Source of the DNA: Mytilus galloprovincialis | Taxonomy: Eukaryota; Mollusca; Bivalvia; Mytilida; Mytilidae | Direction of reading: 5' to 3' | Assembly (NCBI RefSeq): GCF_965363235.1 | Contig: NC_134842.1 | Span: 31,062,958-31,126,957, forward strand | Length of the DNA: 64,000 nucleotides | In this document: piece after piece, positions 41,341-53,950 of the stretch | Numbering within the stretch: position 1 is the first letter of the stretch | Layout of the letters: the number at the start of each line of letters is the position of its first letter | Made by a program: the position numbers and the translations under genes | Notes under the pieces: model-generated | Databases searched by the model: none | Seen by the model: the letters and a program-made list of their open reading frames with translations, nothing else | Told to the model about the DNA's origin: nothing

Positions 41341-43465
41341 TTAGTGACGATGATCCATAACATATAACAATTGCATCATCATGGCAGTTCTCCAATTAGA
41401 AGAACATGTGATCTCCTAACAATTAATCTACAATTAAAAGAACGAAGAAAATATAGCTTCTAATTCTGGTATATGTATGTTTTTTCTTGTATCATACATT
41501 CATAAGATAACAGTTTAGTGCTTTTTCAATGATTTGATAGTAGAATATATTCGGATACTTATCAATACCGATACATACACATGTATCAAGCTAAGATCGG
41601 TAAAAACTACTTTTGGTATTTATTACTGTTCAATGTAGAATTTCAATAATACATGGACAAGATACAAGGATTTTCCAAACTATTAGACAGTACATTAGAA
41701 CGTACAAAGTACAGACCACTCCTGTTTCCGATAAAATAGAGGTATCTGCGAGCAAAATCTATTAACAATAACCTAAATACTAGTTGCAAACAATGGCTAC
41801 GATTTGTTTCAAAAGTAGTTTGGATAATAAAAAAAAAGGTCCACAACAGCAGTGTGTGGTTAAGACTTTGAAAAGGTTAAATACAGTGGTACCCGACAAA
41901 GTTCAATATTATCTACGGGTAGCCCAAAAAGTACTTTTGAATAAAACAATTATGGATGTGGATAGGCATTAAATAATGAAGATTCTTTGAAAGATTATCA
42001 AGTTTGGTTTCGATGACTAAGAGAAAAAGCGAATACAAATACTTATTGAAGCTTAAAATAAATTAAGACATTTAATGACAAAAAAACCCACAAATAATCA
42101 TTTGGATGAAAAAAATCAAATGAAATGTAGGTGTAAAATGCTTCAAATCAGTAAATTTTTTAGAAAGTTTCACAAAATTAAATCGCGACGTTCAGGAGCA
42201 GTTGAGGTTGCTACAACAGTGGAACAGATAGACGGACAAACGAACAAACAGAAGAACAGACGGACTCCCCAGATCAATTTATACCTACCACTTCAGATAG
42301 AGGAGATTTTGTAGAATGAAGTACAAAGAACAACACAAATCCGTTTTGATAACAAGCAAACCCCTTCCTTAACCTACCTATACCATATGTTGTAAAAATA
42401 AAACTAATGATAAAAACCCTAAACAGTTCAACTACAAATGTACATGTGTCAACAGGATGACCACTAGTAATTGAACAAGGAAATACAGGTTACATAATCT
42501 GGAAGGGGTCGTCAAGTGTGCTTCCTACTACAGGAACCTAAATATACGTTTAACCATATGTGTTGATGAAACATTATTTAAATCTATCGCTTAAAAAAAA
42601 ACCGAACAACACAGAAACAACATTCTTCACTTAAAGATTTCATAAAGTCTTTGTTAAAGGCCAATAAGTATTTTTTAAAAATCTTTAAATCATCGACAGA
42701 AATAAATAAATGTATATGCATATCACGCTTTTAGCACATGCTGTTAATTAATGCAATGCTTTTAAATACTAATATATAATTGTCAATGCTAAAATAATAC
42801 TATCAAGCTGTAAAACTAGGTTTAATCTACATAATGAAATGCCTGCATCGAGTCATCAAGTCGGAAATATGACAGTTGTTTTCCATACATTTGTTAGACG
42901 TTTTTGAGTTATTGATTTTATGTTATAAAGGACTTTCCGTTAGGAATTTGCCTTGGATTTCGTTATATTTGATATTATATGTTTCACAACAGAAGGAAGT
43001 ATGAACTGAGGAAAAACTAAATTTTCAGACTACTATGTAATGGAGGTAGCTTCCGAGTAACAAAGTGACCGTACTGCAAGAGGAAAACGTAACTATATTA
43101 TTACATCGGGCAAAAATGAAGAAAAAAAACAGATGTAAAAAATTGAGACAAAAACCGCAAATAAATACAAAGACATATAAACAACTCACATTTATACACA
43201 CATCTCTAACTAGAACATTAGAATGATATTTGAATATTTCAATGTAATTCATGAACAAGGAACAATTTCAAATCTCAATGACCAATGCAGCTGCGATGAC
43301 AAAAAAAAAATGTAAGCATTTGGTTTTCACTAATTCAATAATTCATATGAAACTTTGCATATTTGTGGAGTCAATTGAAATAAAAATTGTTGATTCAAAT
43401 TCAAGCCATTACCCACCGCCTTGTTAAAGCGATGTACACACTCGACAGCAAAACGTTTTATATCA
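41341..43465. other. Intergenic stretch with probable repeat tail
   Basis: 42180-42315 ('cagatagacggacaaacg', 'cctaccacttcagatag') resembles the end of a mussel repeat rather than a gene. The 79-codon frame there is basic and unconvincing. Nothing else is recognised. Confidence 0.45.
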
Positions 43466-43469
43466 TATA

Positions 43470-43640
43470 CTGACAGTTTTTGGTGTGTTCCGGTTTTCTT
43501 AGCTTTTTGTTTTTTTTTATGTTGTGTTTTATGTAATGTTGTTTGTTTGACTTTTTGTCAGCCATTGCGTTGACAGTGAATTTTCGGATTTTGAATTTGA
43601 ATGTGACTTCAGGATATTTCGTCTGTCTTGTAGAAAAGAC
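43470..43640 (+). repeat. R2 family fragment
   Basis: 'tttttatgttgtgttttatg' and 'gcgttgacagtgaattttcg' match the R2 pattern at 4990-5100. Confidence 0.65.
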
Positions 43641-44029
43641 AAAAAGAATTGAATTACGAAAACTGCACATATTCGTTGTCATCTATGACGTCCATCTAAG
43701 ATTATATGATGGTGCGGCTAAAATTTAGTATGAGTTGATTTCAAATTTTATTATTACGAACCGTTGGTTTAGAATTTTTTTTCGTACAAACAAACATTTG
43801 CAAAATTACTCTAGAAAGCAAAGAAAACCCGGGGATTTTAATAGATGTATACTCAATATCAAATTCAGCGAAATTGGAATATTGCTACATGCAAAAAAAG
43901 AATGAAAGGAAATTGAAGTCCTTTCTTTAGTCGTGAAGGTTTGTTAAAAAAAAAAAATCACAGTAATAACAACTTTTGAATGCCACCTTATACATTGATG
44001 AAACTAAGGTTTAAAAAAGAGGAGAATTA

Positions 44030-44100
44030 TACCAAAGGGACATTAAAACTCAATTTGAAAATAAACTGACAACGCCATGTCAAAAAGAAAAATAATAATG
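44030..44100 (-). repeat. R2 family fragment, inverted
   Basis: 'aaataaactgacaacgccat' is the complement of the R2 phrase seen at 5080-5100. Confidence 0.6.
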
Positions 44101-44299
44101 AAAAGACCAAAAAATAATGAGTATACATAAGATATTTGCATTGTAGATGTTAGGCAAATAACTTTAGTATCAATCAGATATGAACGTTTGCTTCATAACA
44201 GATCTTAGCTTGTTCTACTCAGATCTACGTAGTTGGTTTGAATTAAATGTTTTTGTCCAGAACGATAAACAATATAAGGAACTGGAAAAAACTCATCAT

Positions 44300-44620
44300 A
44301 GATACCAGGATTGAAATTTTGTATTTGCGACAGACGCACATTTCATCTACAAAAGACTCATTAGTGACTCTCGAATCAAAAAATTTAAAAATGCCTAAAA
44401 AAAGTACGTAGTTGAACAGCAGTGAGGACCAAAAATTTCATAAAAATTTTGCCAAATAAGGATAAGGCAATCTATTCATGATGAAGAAAATCCTTAGAAT
44501 TTTAAAATATTCAAAGTGTTTTGAACAGTTAATATATAATTATGATCATGTTAATGATAATTCATGTCAACACAGAAGTGCTGACTATTAGGCTGGTGAT
44601 ACCTTCGGGTAATTAAAACT
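44300..44620 (+). repeat. R5 family repeat
   Basis: It contains 'ttgcgacagacgcacatttc', 'caaaagactcattagtgact' and ends 'gtgctgactattaggctggt'. The inverted relative is at 39720-40030. It resembles the tail of R4-type repeats. Confidence 0.65.
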
Positions 44621-44664
44621 CCACAACATTACTAAATTAAAAACTTAACTTTGATCTTGAAGTT

Positions 44665-44830
44665 TGATTTTGCTTATTATTACTATTATTATTCATCACG
44701 GTTGGGCGGTCACAAATTTCTTTTAAATCTTCAGTATCATTAAGTATGTATACATCTCTCACGTTTGGATTTAACAGGTACATATGATTTTTTTTTCGAT
44801 ATGATTTTTGTTGGAATTTTCTTGTCGTAT
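44665..44830 (-). pseudogene. Duplicated fragment of the adjacent membrane-protein gene
   Basis: The minus strand encodes LNPNVRDVYILNDTEDLKEI followed by CDRPTVMNNN, nearly identical to residues LNPNVGDVYILNDIKDLNEI and CDHPTVMNNN in the gene at 45216-46889. The DNA match covers about 160 bases (45855-46000 is the source region). The copy lies 390 bases beyond the parent stop, separated by an R2 repeat, and ends in an AAT-rich microsatellite. It could be a dead duplicate, or less likely an alternative 3' exon. Confidence 0.7.
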
Positions 44831-44919
44831 AATAAAATAATTTGTTTGTTCTTACATTAGCAAACATGACAGGTTTCACATGTGGAGCACGATCTGCTTT
44901 CCCCTGCGGAGCTCCGCAG

Positions 44920-45065
44920 ATCAACCCCAACTTTTGGCTGTGTTCCGATTGCTCAGTCTAAAGTTTTCTATGTTGTGTTTTGTGTATTTTTGTTTGTCTG
45001 TTCGTTTAATCCTTTGTTAGCGATAGCGTTGGCAGATTGTTTTCGACTTATGATCGAGTTTTAAT
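44920..45065 (+). repeat. R2 family fragment
   Basis: 'ccgattgctcagtctaaagt' and 'tttctatgttgtgttttgtg' mark R2. It separates the duplicated fragment from the parent gene. Confidence 0.7.
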
Positions 45066-45215
45066 TTTCTTCTATTATATAAGAACAGAAATGTTTTGTA
45101 ATTTTGAAAAAAAACTATAGGCCAACATTTCTATGACCTTTTGTAAGATGAACCGAAATTATCAGTAATTTGAAAATTAAATATGCAAATGATAATTTCA
45201 CAATCATTAAAATGT

Positions 45216-46889
45216 TTATTTGCATGAACATGAATTATTTTGGAATGTAGATGAAAGTGTATGATTCGTAATCTTTGAGCATTCATCACAAATATAGTTA
45301 TTTGTCTGAACGGAACTTTGTTTATGCATAACAAATTCGTCATTGCGATTACAATCTTCTTTTAATATATGTCCTGATGAAGATTGTTGCTTTTGTAAAT
45401 CGTCATTGGTATGAAGTTCGGAAGACGTATGCGAACAATTTTCACAAATAACACGTGAGTGCCTATTGTCGTTCTTTAAACATATTAAACAATGCACATG
45501 TTCACGATCACTGAGTTTTGCAATAGAGTTTTTACATTTGGAAGACAATTCTGCATTTGAGGTATATATTTGTTCGTTTCGGTGGTTATTATTAACTTTA
45601 ATACTGCAATCACTTGAATTTCCTTCATTTTCTTTGCATGTTTTGCACTTTTGTCCATTTTTAAATGGAATGTTTTCATTATATTTATCAAGGTCTTTGG
45701 AAAGCGTCAAACTTGGTATTACGTTATCATTATCCTTCACCTTTGCTCGAGATTCTAATGTTTTATGTGATTCTTTCACAGATATGTTGCTATTTTGATT
45801 TATTTCTTCTTCGTTAGATACACAATTAGCATGTATCATAGCCGTTGTATATAACTTATTATTATTCATCACGGTTGGGTGGTCACAAATTTCATTTAAA
45901 TCTTTAATATCATTAAGTATGTATACGTCTCCCACGTTTGGATTTAAAGACGTACATTCAATAGGACTTTTATTTGAACTTTCTTCTCGTGAAACAGCTG
46001 ATCCGAATGTCAATTTACTGACACTTTTTTTCACTTGAATTGAAACATTCCGTCTGTTTGTTTTATTAATTCCTGAACCTGCTGAAAACAATCGGCTGTC
46101 CGACACTGAACGACGAGGGGATCGTTTCGGTTGTCTGTTTTCATACGACATTGATGCACTGAAATCTGAAATATCCCTCAAATGAAAACTAGGCTGTTTA
46201 AGAGAAGGTTTCAACCTTTTTGAGTTCATTGTATTTTTTAAGCGTACATAATTATCAATTACTGGTGCAATATAAAATCGGCCATTTTTATGAACAGTTT
46301 CTTTTAAACCCTCCGGTTTTTGTATGTCTGGTGTCGGACTCCTCCGCGCATTCATTGCTGTGTTATATTTCACTAACGAAGCATACGAGGTCACCGTATC
46401 ATACATTTTATTATCGATTCGGTTTTGTAAACCTTTCTTCGAAGTTACAGTATCATATACCAGATGCGAGGTCGATAAATTCAATTCGTTAAAATCTTGA
46501 TCTTCCTGCGTCACTATAACATACGATGTGACGTCATAACTACATCCTCTTTCGTGGAATTTAGAGTCTTCTCTCATCCACTTGCAAGCGCGAAGACAAA
46601 TAATCCACAAGAAAGCAATTATAGCTAGTACCGGTATAATTGTTATACTTTGAAAAGTTTTTCCTTTTGATGCTTGGTTAGCAAGCCATTCGTCAAGGTT
46701 ATAATAAACTGGTTTTGAACTATTTCGTGAATCGATAACACCTGTTTTCGTTGTATTTGCAAGTCTGTTTAATATAACTGAAGGTTTTGTAACATGAATC
46801 AAATAAAATATAATCCATATCTGAATGAGGGATAAAACTAATACTTTCATTTGATGTTCAACGAAAACCGAACAAGCTAACGTCTTCAC
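45216..46889 (-). CDS. Membrane protein with RGCSYDVT motif and CxxC-rich tail, 557 codons
   Basis: One long open frame. Met14 (46850) opens a good signal peptide (MKVLVLSLIQIWIIFYLIHV) and is the likelier start. A short outer segment with NTT and NSS sites leads to a membrane helix at 81-99 (SITIIPVLAIIAFLWIICL). Just inside are SKFHERGCSYDVTSYVIV (109-126) and KKGLQNRIDNK, shared with the protein at 14099-15189. YDTVTS occurs twice nearby. TSYVIV fits the ITSM form TxYxx(V/I), and HLVYDTV contains an ITIM-like LxYxxV. A long polar tail carries LNPNVGDVYILND and ends with several CxxC pairs (CKTC, CLIC, CENC, CDEC). I do not recognise a named family. A receptor that recruits SH2 proteins is a possible role, by inference only. 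Confidence 0.7.
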   Translation of the reverse strand: MKTLACSVFVEHQMKVLVLSLIQIWIIFYLIHVTKPSVILNRLANTTKTGVIDSRNSSKPVYYNLDEWLANQASKGKTFQSITIIPVLAIIAFLWIICLRACKWMREDSKFHERGCSYDVTSYVIVTQEDQDFNELNLSTSHLVYDTVTSKKGLQNRIDNKMYDTVTSYASLVKYNTAMNARRSPTPDIQKPEGLKETVHKNGRFYIAPVIDNYVRLKNTMNSKRLKPSLKQPSFHLRDISDFSASMSYENRQPKRSPRRSVSDSRLFSAGSGINKTNRRNVSIQVKKSVSKLTFGSAVSREESSNKSPIECTSLNPNVGDVYILNDIKDLNEICDHPTVMNNNKLYTTAMIHANCVSNEEEINQNSNISVKESHKTLESRAKVKDNDNVIPSLTLSKDLDKYNENIPFKNGQKCKTCKENEGNSSDCSIKVNNNHRNEQIYTSNAELSSKCKNSIAKLSDREHVHCLICLKNDNRHSRVICENCSHTSSELHTNDDLQKQQSSSGHILKEDCNRNDEFVMHKQSSVQTNNYICDECSKITNHTLSSTFQNNSCSCK

Positions 46890-48005
46890 TCATCGAACTA
46901 AAGTGATATTTTGGAGGGTATGTAGCAGTTTCATCGGCGCCTGATTATTGTATAAACCTCTCATCAAAATAATTGTAATACCAAGTTATCTCTCAACTGA
47001 AAAAAAAGTATTTAAAAAATCAGATCATTGACAACCTTTTCATACAACGTAACACAATCTTGATAAACAATATTGAATGCAGTTGGTTTTACTTTCAATA
47101 TACTTTGAATAGACTGAATTTTGTGAAAAGGAAAAGGATCGCATTCTCACATACTAATTAGGCATAATTTTAATAGATTTTATTCATTCATGAAATATCA
47201 AAGGAATAAATTGACGTCTATTCATATAGTTCTTAAATCGAGATTTATTTTATTCGCATCTATCTATATTTGTATACATATTTATTTTGAGTACATACGG
47301 CATTGATATAACAGAAAACAAAAGTGAGACAACTCAAACACTTAAGTCTGACACTTTCAAATCAATGACATTTTTTTTTATCAATACGCTTCTTTTAAAC
47401 TTTTAACTTACCAACTGGGAAAATTAATATTACACAATATCCGGACGGAGAAAAACACGCCATGATTGTCGACAATGACACATCTGTTTCTCAAGTGAAT
47501 TACATGTACCAACACGTGGGTTTAGCACAATAGATTTACTTGTTGTTTGTTTATTATATAGTTAATCAAGGGAAAAGACGATACAAAAATAAACGGAAAT
47601 ACTACTGAGGCTCCTGAACCACACTACTTATCCGTCTTTGTCTCCAATGACGATTGGAAAAAGGGTCAGATATTAAATCAAGTTCGCATAATCAATACAA
47701 ACATTACTGTAAGATTTAATATATTCGAACTGTATTTTAAATGAAGTGAATGCATTTAAGGTTAATAGGTAATCGGATATTAAGGAAGTTATTATAGAAA
47801 GCTCATTAAGTAAATATATAAGTACGTGACAGTCTTAAAGCTTTTACATTTAAATGATATATAACAAAATATTATTTTACAGTCTAGTTAAATGGCTACT
47901 CATTTTCTCTTTACTTTGAAATTAACGTTCTACTTTTTAAACTCGTGCAAATCATTTCAACTTTCAAAAGTGTCTAAATAAAAAAGGGTTGATAAAACAA
48001 TCTGT
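46890..48005. other. Upstream region of the RGCSYDVT gene, nothing recognised
   Basis: There is no clear TATA box or additional 5' exon. It is AT-rich throughout. Confidence 0.45.
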
Positions 48006-48009
48006 TTTG

Positions 48010-48160
48010 AAAAAGGAGACGAGCGATAACAAATAAATTGACAACGACAAGGCTAAAAAAGAAAAATACAAACAGAAAAACAACAGTACACAAAATAAAA
48101 CATAGAACACTAAACACCGAGCAACATGAACCCAACCAAAACTAGGGGTGACGTTTTTGA
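48010..48160 (-). repeat. R2 family fragment, inverted
   Basis: 'aaattgacaacgacaaggct', 'acagtacacaaaataaaaca' and 'gagcaacatgaacccaacca' are R2 on the minus strand. Confidence 0.7.
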
Positions 48161-49845
48161 TACGGAATCAAAATGAATTGCAATCTGTGAGTGTGCTTAC
48201 TCTTACACAGATAAAAAAGACTTATTAGATGCTACATTATAAAATTTCATGAAAACCAAACATACATTAAAAAAAACCGACATGCGACATACAAGATCAA
48301 CTTCGGACGATGGACTATAAAAGTCAACTTCTATACTAGTACAAAAAATTGAAACTTGGTCCACAAATGGAGTGACTGTTACAAGAGTAGAACCCTTCTT
48401 CAAATTAAGTTAAAATAAATGTCTACTTTTAACATGTTTAATCGATAGAACATGAAAAGAAGAACCAAGAAAGGTCTTTTTAATATTAAAAAAGTGTACA
48501 CAATATCCATTTCATACATAGGAAAGCAGAACACAAGTAAGACACTAAGAACCTAAAAATTTAAATGAACGCAGTCAAATATTAAAGACTAAAACACTAG
48601 GATTTACATAAATAATGGGTTTAACTCCAGTCAGTTAAAGAAGGCATTGACCGACAATAAAAGCAAAATATAAGACTGTACGCAAGCTTTCATTACCTTA
48701 AGTAAGGATTATAATTTGCTCTAAATGTATTGCTGACTAAAAAAAAAAGAATTATGAAATGTTAATACAAAAGTTCAAAGTGCATGTATAGTTTTAGAAG
48801 TATGACCAGACTAGAAAGAAAGTAGAAAGAATGAAAACATTATCTATTCAAACCAAAAGGGGGTAGTAATTCGGATAAGAAAATCAAAGAGAGGTGCACA
48901 ATGGAATTAAATGTTAAGAGTTCACATGAGTTGGTCGACTATTATGAAATAAGTGGGATTCAGATATCCACTGTATGTCACAACTGTCATGTTTGGTCGT
49001 TTATCGGTATTTCACATGATAGTTTTTTCTTCAACTTGTCAATTTTTAATTTCCCCTCTTTATCTCTCATCTTGTTTTCTGAATTCTGATTAAAGGTTAA
49101 GAGAAATGGGTTTAAATTCGTATCGTGATTTGTAACTCATTCCAAAGTTAAAAACCCTTGAAACATTATTTGAATGAAGATATGGACTACACATGAATAA
49201 AGAAAATTGAATGTGCCCAAGTACGCGAGGACGATTCTTTCAAATTATTGAAACATGGTCGAAACAGTCAAGGAAATCGTCAAGGGGAAGTTACTAATGT
49301 ATTTGAAGGACAAAACGGACGAACGAATCAACATTTCTGTCATTATTTACAGCCCGATTAAAAAATAAGAAATAAATAGAGAACACAGATCTAATAAAAA
49401 GTAAAATATACAAATAGAAAATTGTATATTAAACGAACCTAACTGACTGTCAACATTAGATTAACACAAGATAAATTATTCCAACATTTAAAAAAAATTA
49501 TATGAAATTAATTGGGTAGGTAATGTGAATCTGTTGATAGTCTTACTTGTTTCTAATTGATCCAAAAATAATTTCTAAACAATAGACGTTTGCTAATGTT
49601 ATGTTCAGGATATATAAATCTTAGTAAACTATTGTTTACAGAAGCGTGTACCTAATAGCTTACTAAACATTTGTATTAGATGAAACAATAAGTAAGTGTA
49701 CAATCACGTTCATATGTGTTTCTTCTTGTGTCTGTTGACTTTGGCATATGATGCATTTATTACTGAAAACGCTTACCCTGACAACGCCACCGGTTTTGTT
49801 TCTGTTTGGAATTTGCGTGATTTCCTCATTTTACGTTTTTAAAAA
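48161..49845. other. Intergenic stretch, nothing recognised
   Basis: No supported gene. The 62-codon frame at 48901 is not convincing. Confidence 0.45.
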
Positions 49846-49849
49846 ATGA

Positions 49850-50170
49850 AAGTAAAATAACAAAAATACCGAACTCCGAGGAAAATTAAAAACTGAAAGT
49901 CCGTGATCAAATGGCAAAATCAAAAGCTCAAATACATCAAACAAATGGATAACAGCTCTCATATTCTAGACTTGGTACAGACATTTTCTTATGTAGAAAA
50001 TGGGGGTTAAAACTTGTTTTATAGCTAGCTAAACCTCTCACTTGAATGACAGTCACACAAATTTCATTATATTGACCATGATGTGTATATGAACAAAACA
50101 AACAGACAAAATAGGTAAAAATTCAAAAATAGATGAACAGCAGTCAACATTGTGTTATAATATTAACCTC
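49850..50170 (+). repeat. R3 family repeat
   Basis: 'ccgaactccgaggaaaatta', 'agacttggtacagacatttt' and 'aacctctcacttgaatgaca' match 26620-26920. The tail 'aacagcagtcaacattgtgt' matches the inverted copy at 55640. Confidence 0.75.
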
Positions 50171-50539
50171 TATAAAAACAAACAAAATGTCAACAAAGAA
50201 ACATAAAAACTACTGTCGCCTTTATTTGGATTATAGCCAGCAGATACAAAACGGGGCTTGTTCTTTTAAAGCTACATTGCCAGATATGAAAGAGAGATAA
50301 AAGACACGTATAAAAAGTTTTAAATTGTAATCAAGATATCATTCACATTTCTAATTGAGCCGCTAATAAAAAATATTTCTCAGAATTATTAAAAATATGC
50401 AGAATTTGTCTAGTAATAGAACTTGTATAAAGCGGAAACAAATGACGATTTTAGAACAGAAGTTTGATATCCTATTTCTAAACTCTGAAAACTTTTATTT
50501 GCAGACGTCATCGAAGTAAATATTGTAAGATATATAAAA

Positions 50540-50650
50540 AGGATTTCATCCTTGTGTTGAATACGCAATGGTGGCCTATGAATGTTGTGTGCTCTATTGT
50601 CGGTTTTCTCTTTGACACATTCCCTATGTTCATTCTTAATTTTATATAGG
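50540..50650 (+). repeat. R1-type tail fragment
   Basis: 'gctctattgtcggttttctc' and 'tttgacacattccctatgtt' match 6990-7040 and, inverted, 9190-9250. Confidence 0.6.
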
Positions 50651-51564
50651 GAATAAGACCAGATAAACCTGCCAAATTGCAAAGGTTGTTTTAAAGTTGT
50701 GATTTTTAAGATGAACATTCTCGTCTGCCTTGGAACTGATATTAATCTAATTTTGTAAAGTTTATTCAGTCGACATCAAACATGTTGTACACTAGTACTA
50801 AAACATCATAGACATAAACTTATAAAAGTAAAATACAAATTTAAATCATATTTCCATTACATTTGTCTCTTTAATTTACTCGTTTACTGTCCATTAATTT
50901 AAAGAGAACCAAGATTCGAATTTCGACAATTGAATGACTCGTCAGTGTTATGTATATACCAATGTATACAATTACTTAATTATGTATATTATTCGAAAAG
51001 AAACGTTGAAGATATTATATAACCGAAAAGGATCAAAGTACATCCAAACAGGAATGTTAACTATACACGAGGTAGAGCAATCAATTAATTTCAAAAGATT
51101 TTACAAATTTCACAACAGCACATCTGAATAAGATAACATTCGTATTGTCATGCAAGTACCGAAGTACTGCATGGTGTTAAGGGAGATGACAAATATTATG
51201 GACCCATTGGTAGAAACACGATTGAACTGAACGATTTTATGTGCACCTGATGTCAACGTGTCTAACATTACTTCAATAGAATAGAAACGATATTTTATGA
51301 CTAATATTTCTTAGAATTTAAATCTTATATAGCTTTAAAAGAATAATACGTGCAAATAAACACGAGAAAGAAGTTTAACAAAAGAAACACTCATACAGAA
51401 AACGATTCATATGTATCAACAATATCAATTATGTTGTACTTAATGCCTAAATTTAGTAAATACATATGTACTCTGCATCTAGATCAAACGGTTTTATACA
51501 GAGTAATTCGTGGACAACACGAGATGCTTACTCTACGGACACACTTGGTATACAGCCGGTTACA

Positions 51565-51810
51565 TTTAGTGTGTAGATAAATGTAATATCTTTTGTTAGC
51601 TTGCTTGCTAGCTGAACCGTGAAGTCATTTTTAGATTAGGTAAACTACCCTCCCTTAAGAGTAGACTAGTCCGACAGTTAAACAATCAATCTGTCTATAT
51701 GACTAGACTACTCGAAAGGAGGGTAGTATACCTTACCTAATAATGACTTCTCAGTTCATCTAGCAAACAAGCCAACCAAAGATATTAGATATACCTACAT
51801 AATCAATGCA
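51565..51810. mobile_element. Palindromic element (foldback MITE)
   Basis: The arm 51575-51665 ('gctagctgaaccgtgaagtc', 'ggtaaactaccctcc') is complemented by 51710-51800 ('ggagggtagtataccttacc', 'aatgacttctcagttcatct'). An approximately 45-bp loop contains 'gagtagactagtccgac' and its partial complement. A single arm occurs at the left edge of the window (43-115). Confidence 0.75.
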
Positions 51811-52099
51811 ATTGGCTGTAAATGTGTTTGTAAGTTATATGGTTAATTCCGAGGCATCAGTAGTTTAACGATGTTCAATTCTCATGAATGCATTAAGATA
51901 ATACAAGTATAGGTAACAAACAAAATCTGAAGAAATCACGTGAACTCCAAAGGAGTTTAAATTCGTATAAGAACAGCGTATCAATTGAGGCATGTAAACG
52001 CCATACGACGGGGTAGAGGGGTTATAATACGGCCGAGAAATTAGATGTTTACAATTAGAGTTGGAATCATCTACCAGTAGACAGTAAGACAATAACAAT

Positions 52100-52270
52100 C
52101 AAAACCAAGGAGTAAACAAAGACTCACAAAACCAAAGGACATTTACATCAACAGTTATAAATAATAATTAAGAAACAACATGAACTCCACTAAAAACCTG
52201 GAATGAAATCATGTGCTCCGGAAGGATAAGCATTTCCTGCACCGTATACCGCACCCGTCGTGTTATTTCT
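52100..52270 (-). repeat. R2 family fragment, inverted
   Basis: 'gaaatcatgtgctccggaag' and 'cctgcaccgtataccgcacc' followed by 'cgtcgtgtt' match the R2 group. Confidence 0.55.
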
Positions 52271-53685
52271 TTGTTCAGTTCGATATTTCGGTAAAATACA
52301 GTCTGTCTGTTGAAATACCTAACCCACAAATATGTTGTCTATCAGAAAGTCAGGCATTTTGATGATAACAATTCTAGTGTTTGAATCAGTGTTTCTTTAC
52401 TATGTTAGATTGTTTACATTTTTTTGTGACTTTCATTGCAAGTTTTCATACGAATTAAGTACATCATCTTTAATCTAATACGATTTAAGATACATGTCTT
52501 ATTTCTTGACTTTTGACATGTAACTGACCATTTGTACACTACCTTAATTTATATTCCGTACATTACCTTCACTAGAGTACTAAGTACACTTTCATCGGAA
52601 CCTGTTATTCCTGTCTTCACAGTTACTGGCGTCTACTATTAGAGAACATTTCATGAAACAAGGATTTATACTTGAATAAAAACTATCCTCATCAACAGAT
52701 AAAACTTTGCTCGACAGGAAGAACAAAATCTGTATAACAAAATATTTCTATTTCCTTTTATTAACAGCAAATTAAACGAAATCGTGTTTTAACGCATCAG
52801 TAATATGTTTTTATAAAAAATAAAAATGAACATTTATAATCTCTTAAAGTAGCTGAAGCATTTCAGTCATTTAAAAAAGACGTCAGTAATTCGAAACTGT
52901 ATTTATATCTCTTTTGATCTTGTCAAAAAGTAACGATAAGATCAAGGTTTTAAATTAAAAAGTAAATCCGTGATCAGATTAGTAAAATAAAAAAAAACAT
53001 TACATTTAATATCAGTGGTTATGTTGTAGACCTACTTTAAAGATTTCATGTATGATAATAATGTAAAACAAATTACAGGTTTTTATGTCAAATCTCTATA
53101 CCCGTCATGGACTATGACATAAAAGGAATTATAGCAGTCAAATATTTTGTACAGTATCACAGAATGCATTAATTGACTGTTGATTATATTTACTGTTCTA
53201 GAGATATGAATGTATGTCTGTCTGTGATTGTAATAAGTAGGTTTTGCGATTAATCATATAATTAATGCATTATTTTATATCAACAAACAGAAACATATCA
53301 TACTATCATGGTTTTCGTTCTGTGGAACTTAATATCAAGGCAGAGGATATACTTTTTACCAGTTTTTAAATAATGAAAAAAAATAAAAAAATACGCTTAA
53401 TCTTTCAACTCTATGATACTTTGAAAAACAAATATATCCACTAGCTTACTATCCCTCGCTAATGCAAAGCACTGATTCCTTGTCCGGATTTAACTTTTCT
53501 TTATGTATTTTTTGTTTGATCCTCTATTCAACAATTGTATAAAATTTAGAAAATTAAAATATTTTGGCATCGTATACATCACTGAAGAGACATAAATGGT
53601 TGAAATGCGCATCTGTTGCATAATAATTTGTAGTTTGGGATATCAATATTATTTCATAAGTATTGGACTGGAATTGTATAATACT
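52271..53685. other. Intergenic stretch with a short repeat scrap
   Basis: 53565-53640 ('acatcactgaagagacataa', 'atgcgcatctgttgcataat') resembles the R4/R5 tail. No gene is supported. Confidence 0.45.
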
Positions 53686-53689
53686 GTTA

Positions 53690-53950
53690 ATAAGGAAGAT
53701 ATTTGTATGATTGCCAATAAGACAACTATCACCTAAAGGCCAAAAGACGAGCATGTACGCACACAAATTTAAGGCACTGCACGGCCTTCACCAAGGGGCA
53801 AACCAATACCGTGGCTAATTAAGTCACTAGCAATGCAAAATGTGAAAGAACTCAAACTGAACATTCTACGGCCAGGTTTGTGTTACAACAACAAACAAAC
53901 AACCAAAGAAAGACAGCAACTAGAGACAACCACTGAATTACAGGTGTTTT
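53690..53950 (+). repeat. R1 family repeat, diverged
   Basis: 'gattgccaataagacaacta', 'gcactgcacggccttcacca' and 'gagacaaccactgaattaca' follow the R1 order with many changes, so it is an old copy. Confidence 0.65.

Noticed and set aside
42075-42314. Basic 79-codon frame on the plus strand
   Set aside because: Its second half ('gacggacaaacg', 'cctaccacttcagatag') looks like the tail of a mussel repeat, and no splice or homology support is seen.
43025-43258. Hydrophobic 77-codon minus-strand frame
   Set aside because: There is no conserved motif or splice signal. Its length is within chance for this base composition.
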